Shown here in pieces: positions 43,822 to 53,090 of a stretch of DNA of 64,000 nucleotides (position 1 is its first letter; each line of letters starts with the position of its first letter). This DNA is from Halovulum dunhuangense (GTDB taxonomy: Bacteria > Pseudomonadota > Alphaproteobacteria > Rhodobacterales > Rhodobacteraceae), in contig NZ_JABFBC010000001.1 of assembly GCF_013093415.1 (NCBI RefSeq), positions 1,054,001-1,118,000 of the forward strand, read 5' to 3'. Position numbers and translations under genes: made by a program. A model generated the notes under the pieces. The model had not been told where the DNA came from, made no database searches, and saw nothing but the letters and a program-made list of their open reading frames with translations.

Positions 43822-46161
43822 TTATGCATCGAGCCTCACGAGTGCTCTTGCGAGCGCATGCTCGGCGACGAAACGCATCGCGTGTCCCGCCTCGATCTTC
43901 TTGAGCGCGGCTTCGATCTTGATGCCGTAATGGGTCGTCTTCCAGTGGCGAGATGCGGTGTTGGATACGACCACGTAGTCGGTCTCGTCGGTTACCGTAT
44001 TCTTGAGCGTGCCGCCGCGGCGCGCAATCTCGTCGCCGATCAGCGAGCGCGGCCCCATGCTCATCTTGCCCGTCAGCACGAAGACCTTTCCTTCGAGATC
44101 GATCGCGCCCGCATCGGTGATCGGAACGGTGGGCGACAACACGCCACCGATGTTGGCAACACCCGTGTCGGCATGCCCGTCGGTCACAAGCGCGGCGATC
44201 CACTCCCGGATCTCCTCGGCCTCTTCCTCGTCGAGGATGGCGTCGGCGAGCGCCGCGTCGACCGCCCAGCGCAGATCCGCGAAGATCGGGGCCTCGGCGA
44301 GGGCCGGGTCTGAGTGGAAGCGGGCGTGAATCTTGCGCGCTTCCCCAGAGGTAATCCGACCGTCGCAGATTATGCCTGCGCAGAAGCCGAGGAAGGTGTT
44401 GATGATGTCCTTCTCCGCTGCGTGCTCGGGGTCGTCGAGGGTTTCGCGCAGGGCGTCACACTGGATCGAGATGGCGGTCATCAGATCCCCGTCCGCATCA
44501 TCGAGCGCCTCGGCCAGCATGTCGGTGACCCGACTTTCGCCGGCATCGCCGAAGAAGGCGTCGATCTCGCGCGCCTCGGCGACCAGCGCCTCGGACTCCC
44601 CCTCCTCGATCCCGTCGGAGGCCGCGACGCCTTCGAGGAATCCAAGCCAGTAGAAGCCCCGCTTGCGCGTCGTTGCCGTGCGGTTGAAGCAGTCGTAGGC
44701 CTGGTCCGCGCGCCACTGCTCGATGCGGGCCAGGACTTGCTCTGACAGGGAGGGTTTTGGGCTGGCGTCGACCGCACTCGACGGGGCGGCGAACGGTCTG
44801 CTGGCTTCTTCGAAGAGCGTCGCCTGGCGGTCATCCTTCGACTCGGCCTTGGCCGCCTTCTTGGCCGTGACCTTTTCCTCTTGTTCGACCTTCAGGGCTT
44901 CCACGGCCTCGGCGGCGCGCGCCGTGGCCTCCTCGGCGGCTTTCCGGGCCCGTTCGATCGCCTCGGCGCGGGCCTGCTGGTGCTCGGCCTCCTCGGTCTG
45001 CGCGCGTGCCAGTGCGGCGTCGAGCGCCGCGCGTAGCTTTTCGATCTGGCCTCGGGAATCGCGGAACCAGTCGGTCGACCAGATCCGGTGGAAGTGCCAG
45101 CCAAGCCCTTCGAGCACCTGTTGGCGCAGGCGGTCGCGGTCGCGGCTCGAGCGCGAGCTGTGATAAGGCGCGCCGTCGCACTCCACGGCGAGGATGAAGC
45201 CGTAGGGCCAGTCCGGATGGCGCACGCCAATGTCGATCTTGAAGCCAGAGGCACCAACCTGCGGCACGGCCTCATAACCCGCTGCCTCAATCTGGGCGAT
45301 CACGAAATCCTCAAAGGGGCTGTCGGTCTCGCCCCGCTCTACTTCGATGTCGCTGAGCTGACCGGTCCGGGAGAACTCGAGCCAGGCCCGCAGCATGTGC
45401 ACGCCGTAGGCCTTGCCATCCGCCTGGATGTCGGTGGGCACCATCGAAGAGTAGGTGACGATCTTCTCTTTGGCCCGACTGAAGAGGACGTTGAGCCGGC
45501 GGTGGCCGTGCACCGAGTTTACGGGGCCGAAGCGCTGGTAGGTCTTACCCGTCTCCGGGTCGGGCCCGTAGAGCGTCGAGATCATGATCACATCGCGCTC
45601 GTCGCCCTGGATCGTCTCGAGATTCTTGACGAAGAACTCCTCGAGTCCGTCGTCCTTCTCCGCCCAGCGTTCGATATAGGCCTCGACATGCGGGTTGCGG
45701 GCGCGCTCGCGCTCGAACTCGGTGACGATGAGCTCAGTCTGGTCCTTGTTCATGGTCGCGAGGCCCAGAGAGCGTTCGGGGTGGTCGCGCATATGCTTGA
45801 TGGCGCCGGCGACGATAGCGCGGGCTTCGGGGATGTTGCGGCCCTTGCGATACTCGCCCTCGACCTTGACGAGTTCGACGCCGAGCTCCGGGTCGCCATC
45901 GCGGGCGGCCGGGAAGATCGTGAGCTGGCCGTCATAGACCATCCTATTGGAGATCGCGATGAGGTTGGGGTGGCGCGAGCGGTAGTGCCAGCGCAGCTGG
46001 CGCACAGGACCGCGGGCGTCGAGCGGACATCCCCAGGCGATATCGAGAAACTTCTCGCCACCCAAGGTACGAACGTTGACGATGAGCCCCGGACGCGCGG
46101 TCGACTGGGTGATGTCGGCGCGACGGCCCGGAAGCGCGCAGATCACCAGATCGCCCGCCAC
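43822..46161 (-). pseudogene. Truncated superfamily-1 helicase with nuclease and BRCT domains
   Basis: The 779-residue frame keeps the C-terminal half of a Dna2/Upf1-type helicase: QLRWHYRSRHPNLIAISNRM, GDERDVIMISTLYG and HGHRRLNVLFSRAKE. A Vsr-like nuclease follows (ILAVECDGAPYHSSRSSRDRDR). Next come a coiled coil, a helical domain that could be TerB-like, and a BRCT domain (LEGKVFVLTGKMS) at the end. The Walker A half is missing. The first ~50 residues (VAGDLVICALPGRRADITQ) look instead like a PemK-type protein, so the 5' end is a chimera made by deletion. Confidence 0.72.
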
Positions 46162-46188
46162 GAGATCGACAGGGCGGCAGTCTTCGTC

Positions 46189-47226
46189 CTAGATGTCCGG
46201 TTCGGCATCACCCGCCCGCTCGTTTCCAGTTGCCTCTGTCTCGCTGCCGACGCTGTGCTTCGCGGCGGGAATGTAGAAAGGCTTGTCGTCGACGAGGATC
46301 AGCAGGTGCTCGAGTGCGGCGGTGGCTTCTTCGCTGGCCGGCATCGTGAGCGAATACTGCCGGCTGAGCGAAATGATCCGGGCTGCTACGTCCCTTTCCT
46401 CGAGTGCTTCACAGTCATTCCACGGATACGCCGACGGGGCCTTGCGTCCGGATATCGCGGCTTCGAACACGATCTCGTCCGTTTCTGCATTCCGGAGTTG
46501 AACGGCAGAAACCTCCCGCCGATCGGTCAGCGCCACCTCGACATCGAGAGTCGTCTGCAGGGCAGTGCTGTTCCCGACAATGATCGGGAAGCCGAACCTC
46601 CGGTCGCTGCCGACTTCGATGCCGTAGTCGACGGCATCGAGCAGGTCCTTCAGTTCCAGAAGGCCGTGATCCGAATAGTGCCGGTCGATGGTCGTGCCCT
46701 CGAGGTGGCCGAGGATCCTTTGGCGCGTACCGGTGTCGATGCCGAGGCCCATGAGCTTCGAGGACAGCGTGCGCCGCATGGCGTAGATGTCCTCGCGCGC
46801 GTCTTGCAGCTTCAGTGTCTTGAAGAGGTTCCGCAGGCGGTCGCCGAAGATCTGTGACCGCCGACCGTGGCTCTTGTCCGGCTGGATCTCAGGGAAGAGC
46901 CAGGTTTCGCCCGTCTTCCTTTTGGCGACGACCCATTCCCGGAAGCCAAGGTCGAGAAGGATCTGCGGAATCGGCAGGATACGACGCGATTGCTCGTTTT
47001 TCAGCACCGCGTCCTCCTCGTCACCGACGAAGAGGCAAGCCACTTGCCAGATGTGTTGCACCGCCACCGCGAATGCGCCGCGCGGATTGAATGCCGGTAT
47101 CCAGACGCCGCCGCAGAAATCCGCGAGGGCGTTGTCGTCTCGAATGCCGGGTATGCGGGACAATGCGGACTTGGTAGACGTCATTTGAAGCACGGGACGC
47201 AAACCGGAATCTACTCCTGCGATCAC
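46189..47226 (-). pseudogene. Tyrosine integrase, C-terminal fragment
   Basis: The frame carries KNEQSRRILPIPQILLDLGF, a DIYAMRRTLSSKLMGLGIDTGTRQRILGHLEGTTIDRHYSDHGL stretch (split here for brevity), and LLELKDLLDAVDYG. RILGHLEG and the later HYSD supply the H/R and nucleophilic Tyr of a tyrosine recombinase, while the HxxR box reads YxxR. The upstream first catalytic Arg region is not recognisable. The N-terminal part of the same integrase lies at 48886-49691, on the far side of the IS1595-type element, so this is the downstream half of one broken gene. Confidence 0.75.
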
Positions 47227-47390
47227 AGCTTCGAGCAGAACCGGCCATGGAAAACTACGCAGTGCATGAGGCCATTGTAATCAATTCTTAGTAAGCCATC
47301 AATCCACAAGAGACTATTGACAATAATTTGGATAAACGAGTTTCTATTGAAATTTTCCGATTCAAAAATAACAACAACTCTGACAATATT

Positions 47391-47624
47391 TTATCTTAAA
47401 TTCAGCTCCGAGAAATTGGCAAATAGAAGAAAGCCACTGACAAGGATCGGCAGGAAAATGAGGTAAAAAACAAGGTTATATCTGTGGTTTTTACTTTTTC
47501 GATCGAACAGTTCGTCAGGACGAAACGGCCGCACAAAAAAATGCAAGTAAAATGCAATAACCAAGAATGCGAAGAATGTCGTTATCCAGATTACTTCAAG
47601 TATTTCCAATACGTTCTCTGCCAT
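47391..47624 (-). CDS. Hypothetical small membrane protein in an AT-rich patch
   Basis: This 77-residue frame has two hydrophobic segments, WITTFFAFLVIAFYLHFFV and LVFYLIFLPILVSGFLLFA, separated by a charged loop (RPDELFDRKSKNHRYN). The base composition is strikingly AT-rich compared with neighbours. No ribosome site is convincing at ATG 47624 or at an in-frame ATG 47642. It may be a cargo gene brought in with the insertion, or a decayed frame. I know no family. Confidence 0.4.
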   Translation of the reverse strand: MAENVLEILEVIWITTFFAFLVIAFYLHFFVRPFRPDELFDRKSKNHRYNLVFYLIFLPILVSGFLLFANFSELNLR

Positions 47625-47728
47625 GCTTGAGTAGTGTAGCATCGTCAGAAACAGCGGCAATGTAAAAGATCTTTGGTAAAGTGCATTGCAGGTCGCGGAA
47701 GCAAGAGTTCGCTACGCCCCGACGAACT

Positions 47729-48885
47729 GGTAAGCAGGGCTATGAGCGGCCATTGTGGCCTCATCGGCGCGGCCTGAGCTACAACACGTCCGGTAAGGGG
47801 CTTGGATCGTCCCGTAGCCCCCTAAGCATATAACGCGCCTCGGAAAACTTCCGCATAGTCGACATCCTTGCGCCGATACAACTCGAACCACCTCAGGTAC
47901 AGATCGAGATACTTTGTGGCCGGGCCGCGGAAGCGCGCGCGGATGAATTCCCGCAGCAGTTTGTGGGCATTGTTCACCGTGTTGATGTGATGTGATTTTG
48001 GCGTCCGGGCCCCGCGCCGTCCCTTGACGAGCACGAAATGCTCCAGACCCGCCACTCGCGCAATACCCTCGTATTGGATGGCGCCATCCGTGCAGAGAAC
48101 GGAGTCCCCGCGGATGAGCGGGAGCATCGCGGCGCGCATCGTGGACTCCTTCCTGTTGGCGATGTGCTGCACGCTGGTGTGTCCGCCGCGGTCAGCGAGC
48201 GTCAGGAGGGGCCGCCGCCATTTCTGGGCGCGCGGCATGGGAAACCCGCGCTTCGCGCTGTAGAGATGCCATTGCAGTCTCGGCGGCGCGGGATATGTCG
48301 TGGGATATGCATGATGCCGCACCCACTCGCGGCTGCCTTTGCGACTTTCGCGCTGGAATGCTTCATCAGCCTCAACGATCCCGCTGAAGCTCTTCGTTTC
48401 GGCACCGAGTAGCGTCGGCAAGATCCGCACACGCCAACGCCAGACGGTGTGCCTGGATATGTCGAGCTGCGCGGCGAGCCTCCGGCACGACGAGGGTTGG
48501 TCCGAGGCAATGTCCCGGACCATTCGCAGGAGCAGTCCGGGTCGATGAATGCCTTGCAGGACCGTGCCGGTCAGGCCACAGGATGTCCGCAAGCAGCTCA
48601 TGCATCGGCGTCGCTGTAGGCCGGTGCGCGTCCTGCCCCAGCGTTGCAGCCTGGTCTCGCTGCAATGCGGGCATTCTGCCTTGCTCTCAGCAGATCCGTC
48701 GACCTCCAGCACCGCTTCGACCTCGTTCCGGGCGCGGGTAACCACCGTGTCGAGCTCGGCGAACTGGCGAGGTGTAAGTTGCTCGACTTGTTCGAGAAGA
48801 TGAGCGAAAGTGTCGTGGTGCATATCTGAACTCCAACCAGCGGGGAGTTCGAACATTGGCCGATTCTGCCAAACAGAAGCTTACC
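47729..48885 (-). mobile_element. IS1595-family insertion sequence
   Basis: The element contains one transposase gene and interrupts the island integrase. Candidate outer ends share GGTAAGC (47729-47735 and, reversed, 48879-48885), and a CGGCCA-TGT motif occurs a little further in on both sides. The ends are approximate. No 8-bp target duplication is visible, so a deletion probably removed one flank. Confidence 0.65.
47822..48823 (-). CDS. IS1595-family transposase
   Basis: This 333-residue protein starts at ATG 48823. The zinc-ribbon is CPHCSETRLQRWGRTRTGLQRRRCMSC (split by spacing), followed by a helix-turn-helix SCRRLAAQLDISRHTVWRWR. The DDE/N core includes GIVEADEAFQRESRKGSREW, LCTDGAIQYEGIARVAGLEH, HHINTVNNAHKLLREFIRARFRG and the C-terminal ATKYLDLYLRWFE. 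The gene appears complete. The IS lies in the middle of the island integrase and explains its loss. Confidence 0.88.
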   Translation of the reverse strand: MHHDTFAHLLEQVEQLTPRQFAELDTVVTRARNEVEAVLEVDGSAESKAECPHCSETRLQRWGRTRTGLQRRRCMSCLRTSCGLTGTVLQGIHRPGLLLRMVRDIASDQPSSCRRLAAQLDISRHTVWRWRVRILPTLLGAETKSFSGIVEADEAFQRESRKGSREWVRHHAYPTTYPAPPRLQWHLYSAKRGFPMPRAQKWRRPLLTLADRGGHTSVQHIANRKESTMRAAMLPLIRGDSVLCTDGAIQYEGIARVAGLEHFVLVKGRRGARTPKSHHINTVNNAHKLLREFIRARFRGPATKYLDLYLRWFELYRRKDVDYAEVFRGALYA

Positions 48886-49691
48886 CAACACGCTTTGCTG
48901 ACATTTCCTTGCGGAGCCTCTTTGCAGGCTTTCTCGATCGCCTCCGACAGCAGCATGGGCGGCTTCATGGCGTCCCGGGTCGGCTTCAGCCCATGGTCGA
49001 TCAGGAGATCCCGCCCGACATCGAGCGGGTCATCGAAGTCCCGCTCCACGCGGGCGTTCAACTCGGCGAGGCGGCGCAGCAGGGAGAGCACTTGCCGGGC
49101 AACCGCGGGGGCTTCGACAAAATCGGGGTCGAGGCCGTTCTGCCGCGAGATCTCTCCCGCGAATTCGGAGGCCACCGACCAGTCCCTGGCGCGCTGGGCT
49201 TCCCGGATGCGACCGGTTTCTGCGGCGATCCGGCAGAGGCGAGCCTCGGAACTATCGACGGAAGTGTCGCTCTCCTGCCGGGCAATCATTCCGGCCACGG
49301 CCCTCCGGACGATTTCTTGCAGCATCGCCTGGACGCGGGCCTCACAGACCGGGCTGTCCTGAAGTTCTTCAAGCACGTTTCTCTCTCCTGCCTCGACCGC
49401 GGAGAGCAGATCGACCGACCGCTTTACCGCTTCGGCGAGGAGGTGGGTGCGGAGCGAGACCGACAAAAACGCGGGCGCGCCGAGACAGCGAATTTTTTCG
49501 GGCCAGCGCCGCCGGAAGTAGAAGATCCCGTTTCTGCGAACGAGGTGAAGCCCCCATTTTCTCGATGGTTCCCGCGCTCTGCGCCGCGCACGATGTGAAC
49601 CAGTTTGTGAACCACCACGACGTGGAGACGGGAGGCTGGCCGCGTGATCAACGGCTATCCCATTGGGAAGTATGGAGTTTTTTGAGGTCAT
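48886..49691 (-). pseudogene. Tyrosine integrase, N-terminal fragment, beside tRNA-Gln
   Basis: The frame begins at ATG 49691, directly after the tRNA 3' end. It contains WGLHLVRRNGIFYFRRRWPEKI, a typical DUF6538-like integrase opening, then helical segments such as LAEAVKRSVDLLSAVEAGERN and LSEAIEKACKEAPQGN. It stops where the IS1595-type element begins. The catalytic half is at 46.2-47.2 kb. Position next to the tRNA and orientation into the island are as expected for the island's own integrase. Confidence 0.75.
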
Positions 49692-49766
49692 TGGCTGGGG
49701 TGGTAGGATTCGAACCTACGGTACACGGTACCAAAAACCGCTGCCTTACCGCTTGGCTACACCCCA
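49692..49766 (-). tRNA. tRNA-Gln (anticodon TTG)
   Basis: Read on the minus strand, TGGGGTG at the 5' end pairs with CACCCCA before discriminator G and an encoded CCA. The T-arm is GGTTCGAATCC and the anticodon loop reads TTTTGGT with anticodon TTG. The last 18 bases are duplicated at 31601-31618, and this gene is the island insertion site. Confidence 0.93.
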
Positions 49767-49824
49767 GCAACGAGCGTTGATTTAGCGGCAGAGGCGACGG
49801 GCCGCAAGGCAAAATCCGCCCCTT

Positions 49825-50667
49825 TCAGAGGCGGATCGGATCGCTTTTCGCCAGCGCATCAAAGCGCATCAGGCTGTGCACCAGCGCCGGCATCCGGTCG
49901 AGCGGGATCATGTTCGGCCCGTCGGACGGGGCGGTATCCGGGCTTTCATGCGTCTCGATGAAGACGCCGGCGATGCCCAGGCTTACGGCCGCCCGCGCCA
50001 TGACCGGCGCGAACTCGCGCTGCCCGCCCGAGGATCCGCCCTGGCCGCCCGGCTGCTGGACCGAGTGGGTGGCGTCCATCACCACCGGATAGCCGGTCTC
50101 AGCCATCCGCGGCAGCCCGCGCATGTCTGTGACCAGCGTGTTGTAGCCGAAACTGGTTCCGCGCTCGGTCAGGATGATCCGCTCGTTCCCGGTCGAGGCG
50201 ACCTTGGCCGCGACATGGTCCATGTCCCAGGGCGCCAGGAACTGGCCCTTCTTCACGTTGATCGCCGCCCCGGTCCGACCCGCCGCCAGCAAAAGGTCGG
50301 TCTGTCGGCACAGGAAGGCCGGGATCTGGAGTATGTCGACCGCCTGCGCGGCCGCGGCGCATTGCTCGGGCGCGTGCACGTCCGTCAGAACCGGGCAACC
50401 TATCCGCTCGCGCACGGTCTCGAGTATGCGCAGACCTTCCTCCATTCCGAGCCCGCGCTTGCCGGAAAGCGATGTGCGGTTCGCCTTGTCGTACGACGCC
50501 TTGAAGACATAGCCCGCCCCGGCATCGGCGCAGGCCGCGGCCATGCGCTCGGCGATCATCAGCGCATGATCGAGGCTTTCCAGCTGGCAGGGACCGGCGA
50601 TCACGCCAAGCGGTGCGTCGTTGCCGAAGGTGACCGGCCCGACCTGGACACTGCGCATCCCGGTCAT
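49825..50667 (-). CDS. kdsA: 3-deoxy-D-manno-octulosonate-8-phosphate synthase
   Basis: This 280-residue enzyme makes Kdo-8-phosphate from arabinose-5-phosphate and phosphoenolpyruvate. Motifs are IAGPCQLES near residue 23, FKASYDKANRTSL (about 55), DVHAPEQ (about 96), QIPAFLCRQTDLL, INVKKGQFLAPWD and HSVQQPGGQGGSSGGQRE. It lies directly downstream of a KpsE-like gene with ATGA overlap. This places Kdo supply in a capsule-export operon as well as in lipopolysaccharide synthesis. Confidence 0.95.
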   Translation of the reverse strand: MTGMRSVQVGPVTFGNDAPLGVIAGPCQLESLDHALMIAERMAAACADAGAGYVFKASYDKANRTSLSGKRGLGMEEGLRILETVRERIGCPVLTDVHAPEQCAAAAQAVDILQIPAFLCRQTDLLLAAGRTGAAINVKKGQFLAPWDMDHVAAKVASTGNERIILTERGTSFGYNTLVTDMRGLPRMAETGYPVVMDATHSVQQPGGQGGSSGGQREFAPVMARAAVSLGIAGVFIETHESPDTAPSDGPNMIPLDRMPALVHSLMRFDALAKSDPIRL

Positions 50668-52220
50668 ACGCTGACCTGTTCGCGCAGGATGGAGACGGTG
50701 ATGGAGGCCATGATGTAGATCCCGAAAAAGACGATGAAGGCGAGCACGGTGTTTTCCAGCTTGCGCGGATAGGTCGCCTCGACCGGGGCCACCGGCGCGA
50801 CGCCCAGCGACAGGTATCGCACCTGGCGCGCGGCTTCCAGCCTTGCCGTCTCCATCGCGGCCACGCTTTCCTGGAGGATGATGTAGCGTGTCTCCAGCGC
50901 GCTTTCCGCCATCCGCAACTCGGCGCTGATCCGTGCAAGCGAGACCGTGCTGTCCGAGGCCTGCGTCAGCTGCCCGCGCAACTCGGCGATGCGGGCGTCG
51001 AGCCGCGCGATTTCCGAGCGCAGCACATCCACGCGGGTCTGGTTGGGCTGTGGGTTGTTCAGCATCTCGGACAGCGACAGGCGGCGGTTCTCTGCCTCCA
51101 TTTCCAGGTTGTTGATGATCGACATCTGCGAGTTCAGCTCGACATCGGCGCTGAAGACGCCGCGCTGCTCCTGGAGGTTCAGCACCCGCTGCTCGGCCCG
51201 CTCGAGATCGAGTTCCGCCTCGCGGTAGCGGTCCTCGGCGACGCGCAACTGGTCGCCGCGCGCCTCCTGCGTCAGGCCGTCCACACGCTCTTCGGCGTAG
51301 CCGATCAGCGCTTCGGCGAACCGCTGGGAGGCTTCGGGCGTGGCGCCGATCACCGCCATCCTGATCACGCCCTCGGTCGGATCGTAGCCGATGGTCACCT
51401 TGTCGAGATAGTAGTCGTAGGCCGCATCGAGCGACGCATCCGGGGCGAGCCGCTGGATGCCGTCGATCGCGGGGTCCTGGAAATGCGCGATGTAGCCGTG
51501 CTCGGCGTCAAGCCTTCGAAACGCCTCGCGCGAGGACAGGTAGCCCTGCACCACCACGCTGTCCTGCGATGTGGCAAAGCCGGTACCGGCAAGGATCCCG
51601 CCAATTCCGCCCGCGGCGCCGGCGGGACTTTCGGCGGTCTGGATCACGAATTCCGACTCGGTCTCGAACATCGGCGTGGCGACGTTGAAGTAATAGTAGC
51701 CCACCAGCGCCGTGGGCAGCAGGACGAACACGATCAGCCGAAGCGCCAGACCCAGAAGGCGTCTGCGGCGCCGGCGCACCAGCCCGCGCCGGATCTTGCG
51801 GATCTCGGCCTCGCGCTCTGCCTCGGTCGCGGGCTGGTAGCCGGCCAGGTCGCGGCCCGGCTCCAGCATGACCGGCGCCTGCATGACCGAGCTTCCGGGC
51901 CCATCGTCGCCGTCCGACTTGCCCCGGCGATCCACGGTCCGCGCACCCGCGCCGGCAGCCAGCCCAAGCATGCTGGGACCGCGGCCGCCGAACACGTTTA
52001 TGCCTTTCGCGGCGCAGATGTAGAGCGCGTGATCGCCGTTGGAGGCATCGATCCCCATGGCGGCGCATTCGCGGATCGCGCGGCGCCGGTGCTTGGTCAG
52101 GATGGTGCGGCCCTTGGGGTCGGCATATTCGGGCAGGGTCGCCGGATCCGCCTCGAGCAGTTCCGCAAGGCTCATGTCCCTGGGGTGACGGGGCGCGCCC
52201 TGGGGTCGGTCGTCAGGCAT
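50664..52220 (-). CDS. kpsE: Capsule polysaccharide export inner-membrane protein, KpsE/BexC type
   Basis: This 518-residue protein starts at ATG 52220 with GGAG 6 bases upstream; a GTG at 52250 overlapping the kpsT stop is an alternative. It has an N-terminal cytoplasmic region of about 160 residues, a transmembrane helix (LIVFVLLPTALVGYYYF), a periplasmic Wzz-like region beginning TPMFETESEFVIQ, long coiled coils, and a second helix near the end (LAFIVFFGIYIMASITVSIL). KpsE bridges the KpsMT exporter to the outer-membrane channel. The export permease KpsM and KpsD are not in the window. Confidence 0.88.
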   Translation of the reverse strand: MPDDRPQGAPRHPRDMSLAELLEADPATLPEYADPKGRTILTKHRRRAIRECAAMGIDASNGDHALYICAAKGINVFGGRGPSMLGLAAGAGARTVDRRGKSDGDDGPGSSVMQAPVMLEPGRDLAGYQPATEAEREAEIRKIRRGLVRRRRRRLLGLALRLIVFVLLPTALVGYYYFNVATPMFETESEFVIQTAESPAGAAGGIGGILAGTGFATSQDSVVVQGYLSSREAFRRLDAEHGYIAHFQDPAIDGIQRLAPDASLDAAYDYYLDKVTIGYDPTEGVIRMAVIGATPEASQRFAEALIGYAEERVDGLTQEARGDQLRVAEDRYREAELDLERAEQRVLNLQEQRGVFSADVELNSQMSIINNLEMEAENRRLSLSEMLNNPQPNQTRVDVLRSEIARLDARIAELRGQLTQASDSTVSLARISAELRMAESALETRYIILQESVAAMETARLEAARQVRYLSLGVAPVAPVEATYPRKLENTVLAFIVFFGIYIMASITVSILREQVSV

Positions 52221-52246
52221 GCGGCTCCAATCGGCTTGGCGTGAAT

Positions 52247-52900
52247 TCACGCAGCATAATCATACATCTCTTTCGCCTCGCGGAGGCTGTCGAACATGTT
52301 CAGCCGGCCGTTTCGCAACACGGCCGCTCGGGTGCAATACCGCTCCAGGATGCGGGGCGAATGCGACACGATCACGACCGTGGAACGGCGCAGCCGCTCG
52401 TCCAGGATCGCGCCCGCCTTGCGGTTGAAGGCGGCGTCCATCGTCGAGGGCAGGCCCTCGTCGATCAGGTAGATGTCGAACTCCAGGCTCAGCATCAGCG
52501 CGAACATGTACCGGGACTTCATGCCCTGGCTGTAGGTGCGCATCGGCATCTGGAAGTATTCCCTGATGTCCACCAGGTAGCGCACGAAAGCCTCGACATG
52601 GTCGGGGTCCAGCCCGTAGAGCCGCGCGATGTAGCGCGCATTCTCCTGTCCGGTCTGGCCGGCGTTCACGCCGCTGACCACGCCCAGCGGAAACGAGATC
52701 TTGGAACTGCGGATGATCTTGCCCTCGTCTGCCTTTTCCAGCCCCGCCATCATGTTGATGATCGTCGTCTTGCCGGTCCCGTTGGGGGCAAGGATCCCCG
52801 TGCTCTGACCAAGCGGAATGCTGAAGCTGGCGCGGTCAAGGATCACCTTGCGCGTCTTCCCGGTCCAGAAGGATTTGCTGACGTTCCTGAATTCGATCAT
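52247..52900 (-). CDS. kpsT: Capsule polysaccharide ABC exporter ATPase KpsT
   Basis: This 217-residue ATPase starts at ATG 52900. Walker A is APNGTGKTT (about residues 38-46), signature TYSQGMKSR (about 133-141), Walker B FDIYLIDEG with the unusual DEGLPSTMD and H-loop IVSHSP. Features match KpsT/BexA, which power export of group 2 capsule. The gene overlaps kpsE by the GTGA/ATG region, and its permease partner is absent from the window. Confidence 0.9.
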   Translation of the reverse strand: MIEFRNVSKSFWTGKTRKVILDRASFSIPLGQSTGILAPNGTGKTTIINMMAGLEKADEGKIIRSSKISFPLGVVSGVNAGQTGQENARYIARLYGLDPDHVEAFVRYLVDIREYFQMPMRTYSQGMKSRYMFALMLSLEFDIYLIDEGLPSTMDAAFNRKAGAILDERLRRSTVVIVSHSPRILERYCTRAAVLRNGRLNMFDSLREAKEMYDYAA

Positions 52901-53090
52901 CTCGTCGCGTCCGTTCGCCCGTCCTCGGGCGCGGGATCGGCCCTTTCGCAGGGATCCGGCGTCACGGCCAGCCGCCGGGCCGACTATAACTGCGGGGATC
53001 GGGCTAAAGAAAGGCATAACTTGCCGCGCACACGCCTGGCGGCCGCGCCTTGTCGCTTGAAACCGGGGCAGAGGGCGGTATCACGGGGGC

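Larger units (their letters stand above)
31601..49709. mobile_element. Genomic island inserted at tRNA-Gln
   Basis: The 18 bases TGGCTGGGGTGGTAGGAT occur at 31601-31618 and again at 49692-49709, where they form the 3' end, including CCA, of the tRNA-Gln gene. A tyrosine integrase gene begins right beside the tRNA and reads into the island. The interval contains IS fragments, an intact IS1595-type element, decayed toxin-antitoxin genes and an AI-2 cassette; the flanks are backbone genes. These are the classic marks of integration at a tRNA 3' end. The integrase is broken, so the island is probably no longer self-mobile. Confidence 0.88.

Noticed and set aside
45088-46857. Plus-strand frame of 589 codons
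   Set aside because: Shadow of the helicase fragment and integrase fragment on the other strand; no domain.
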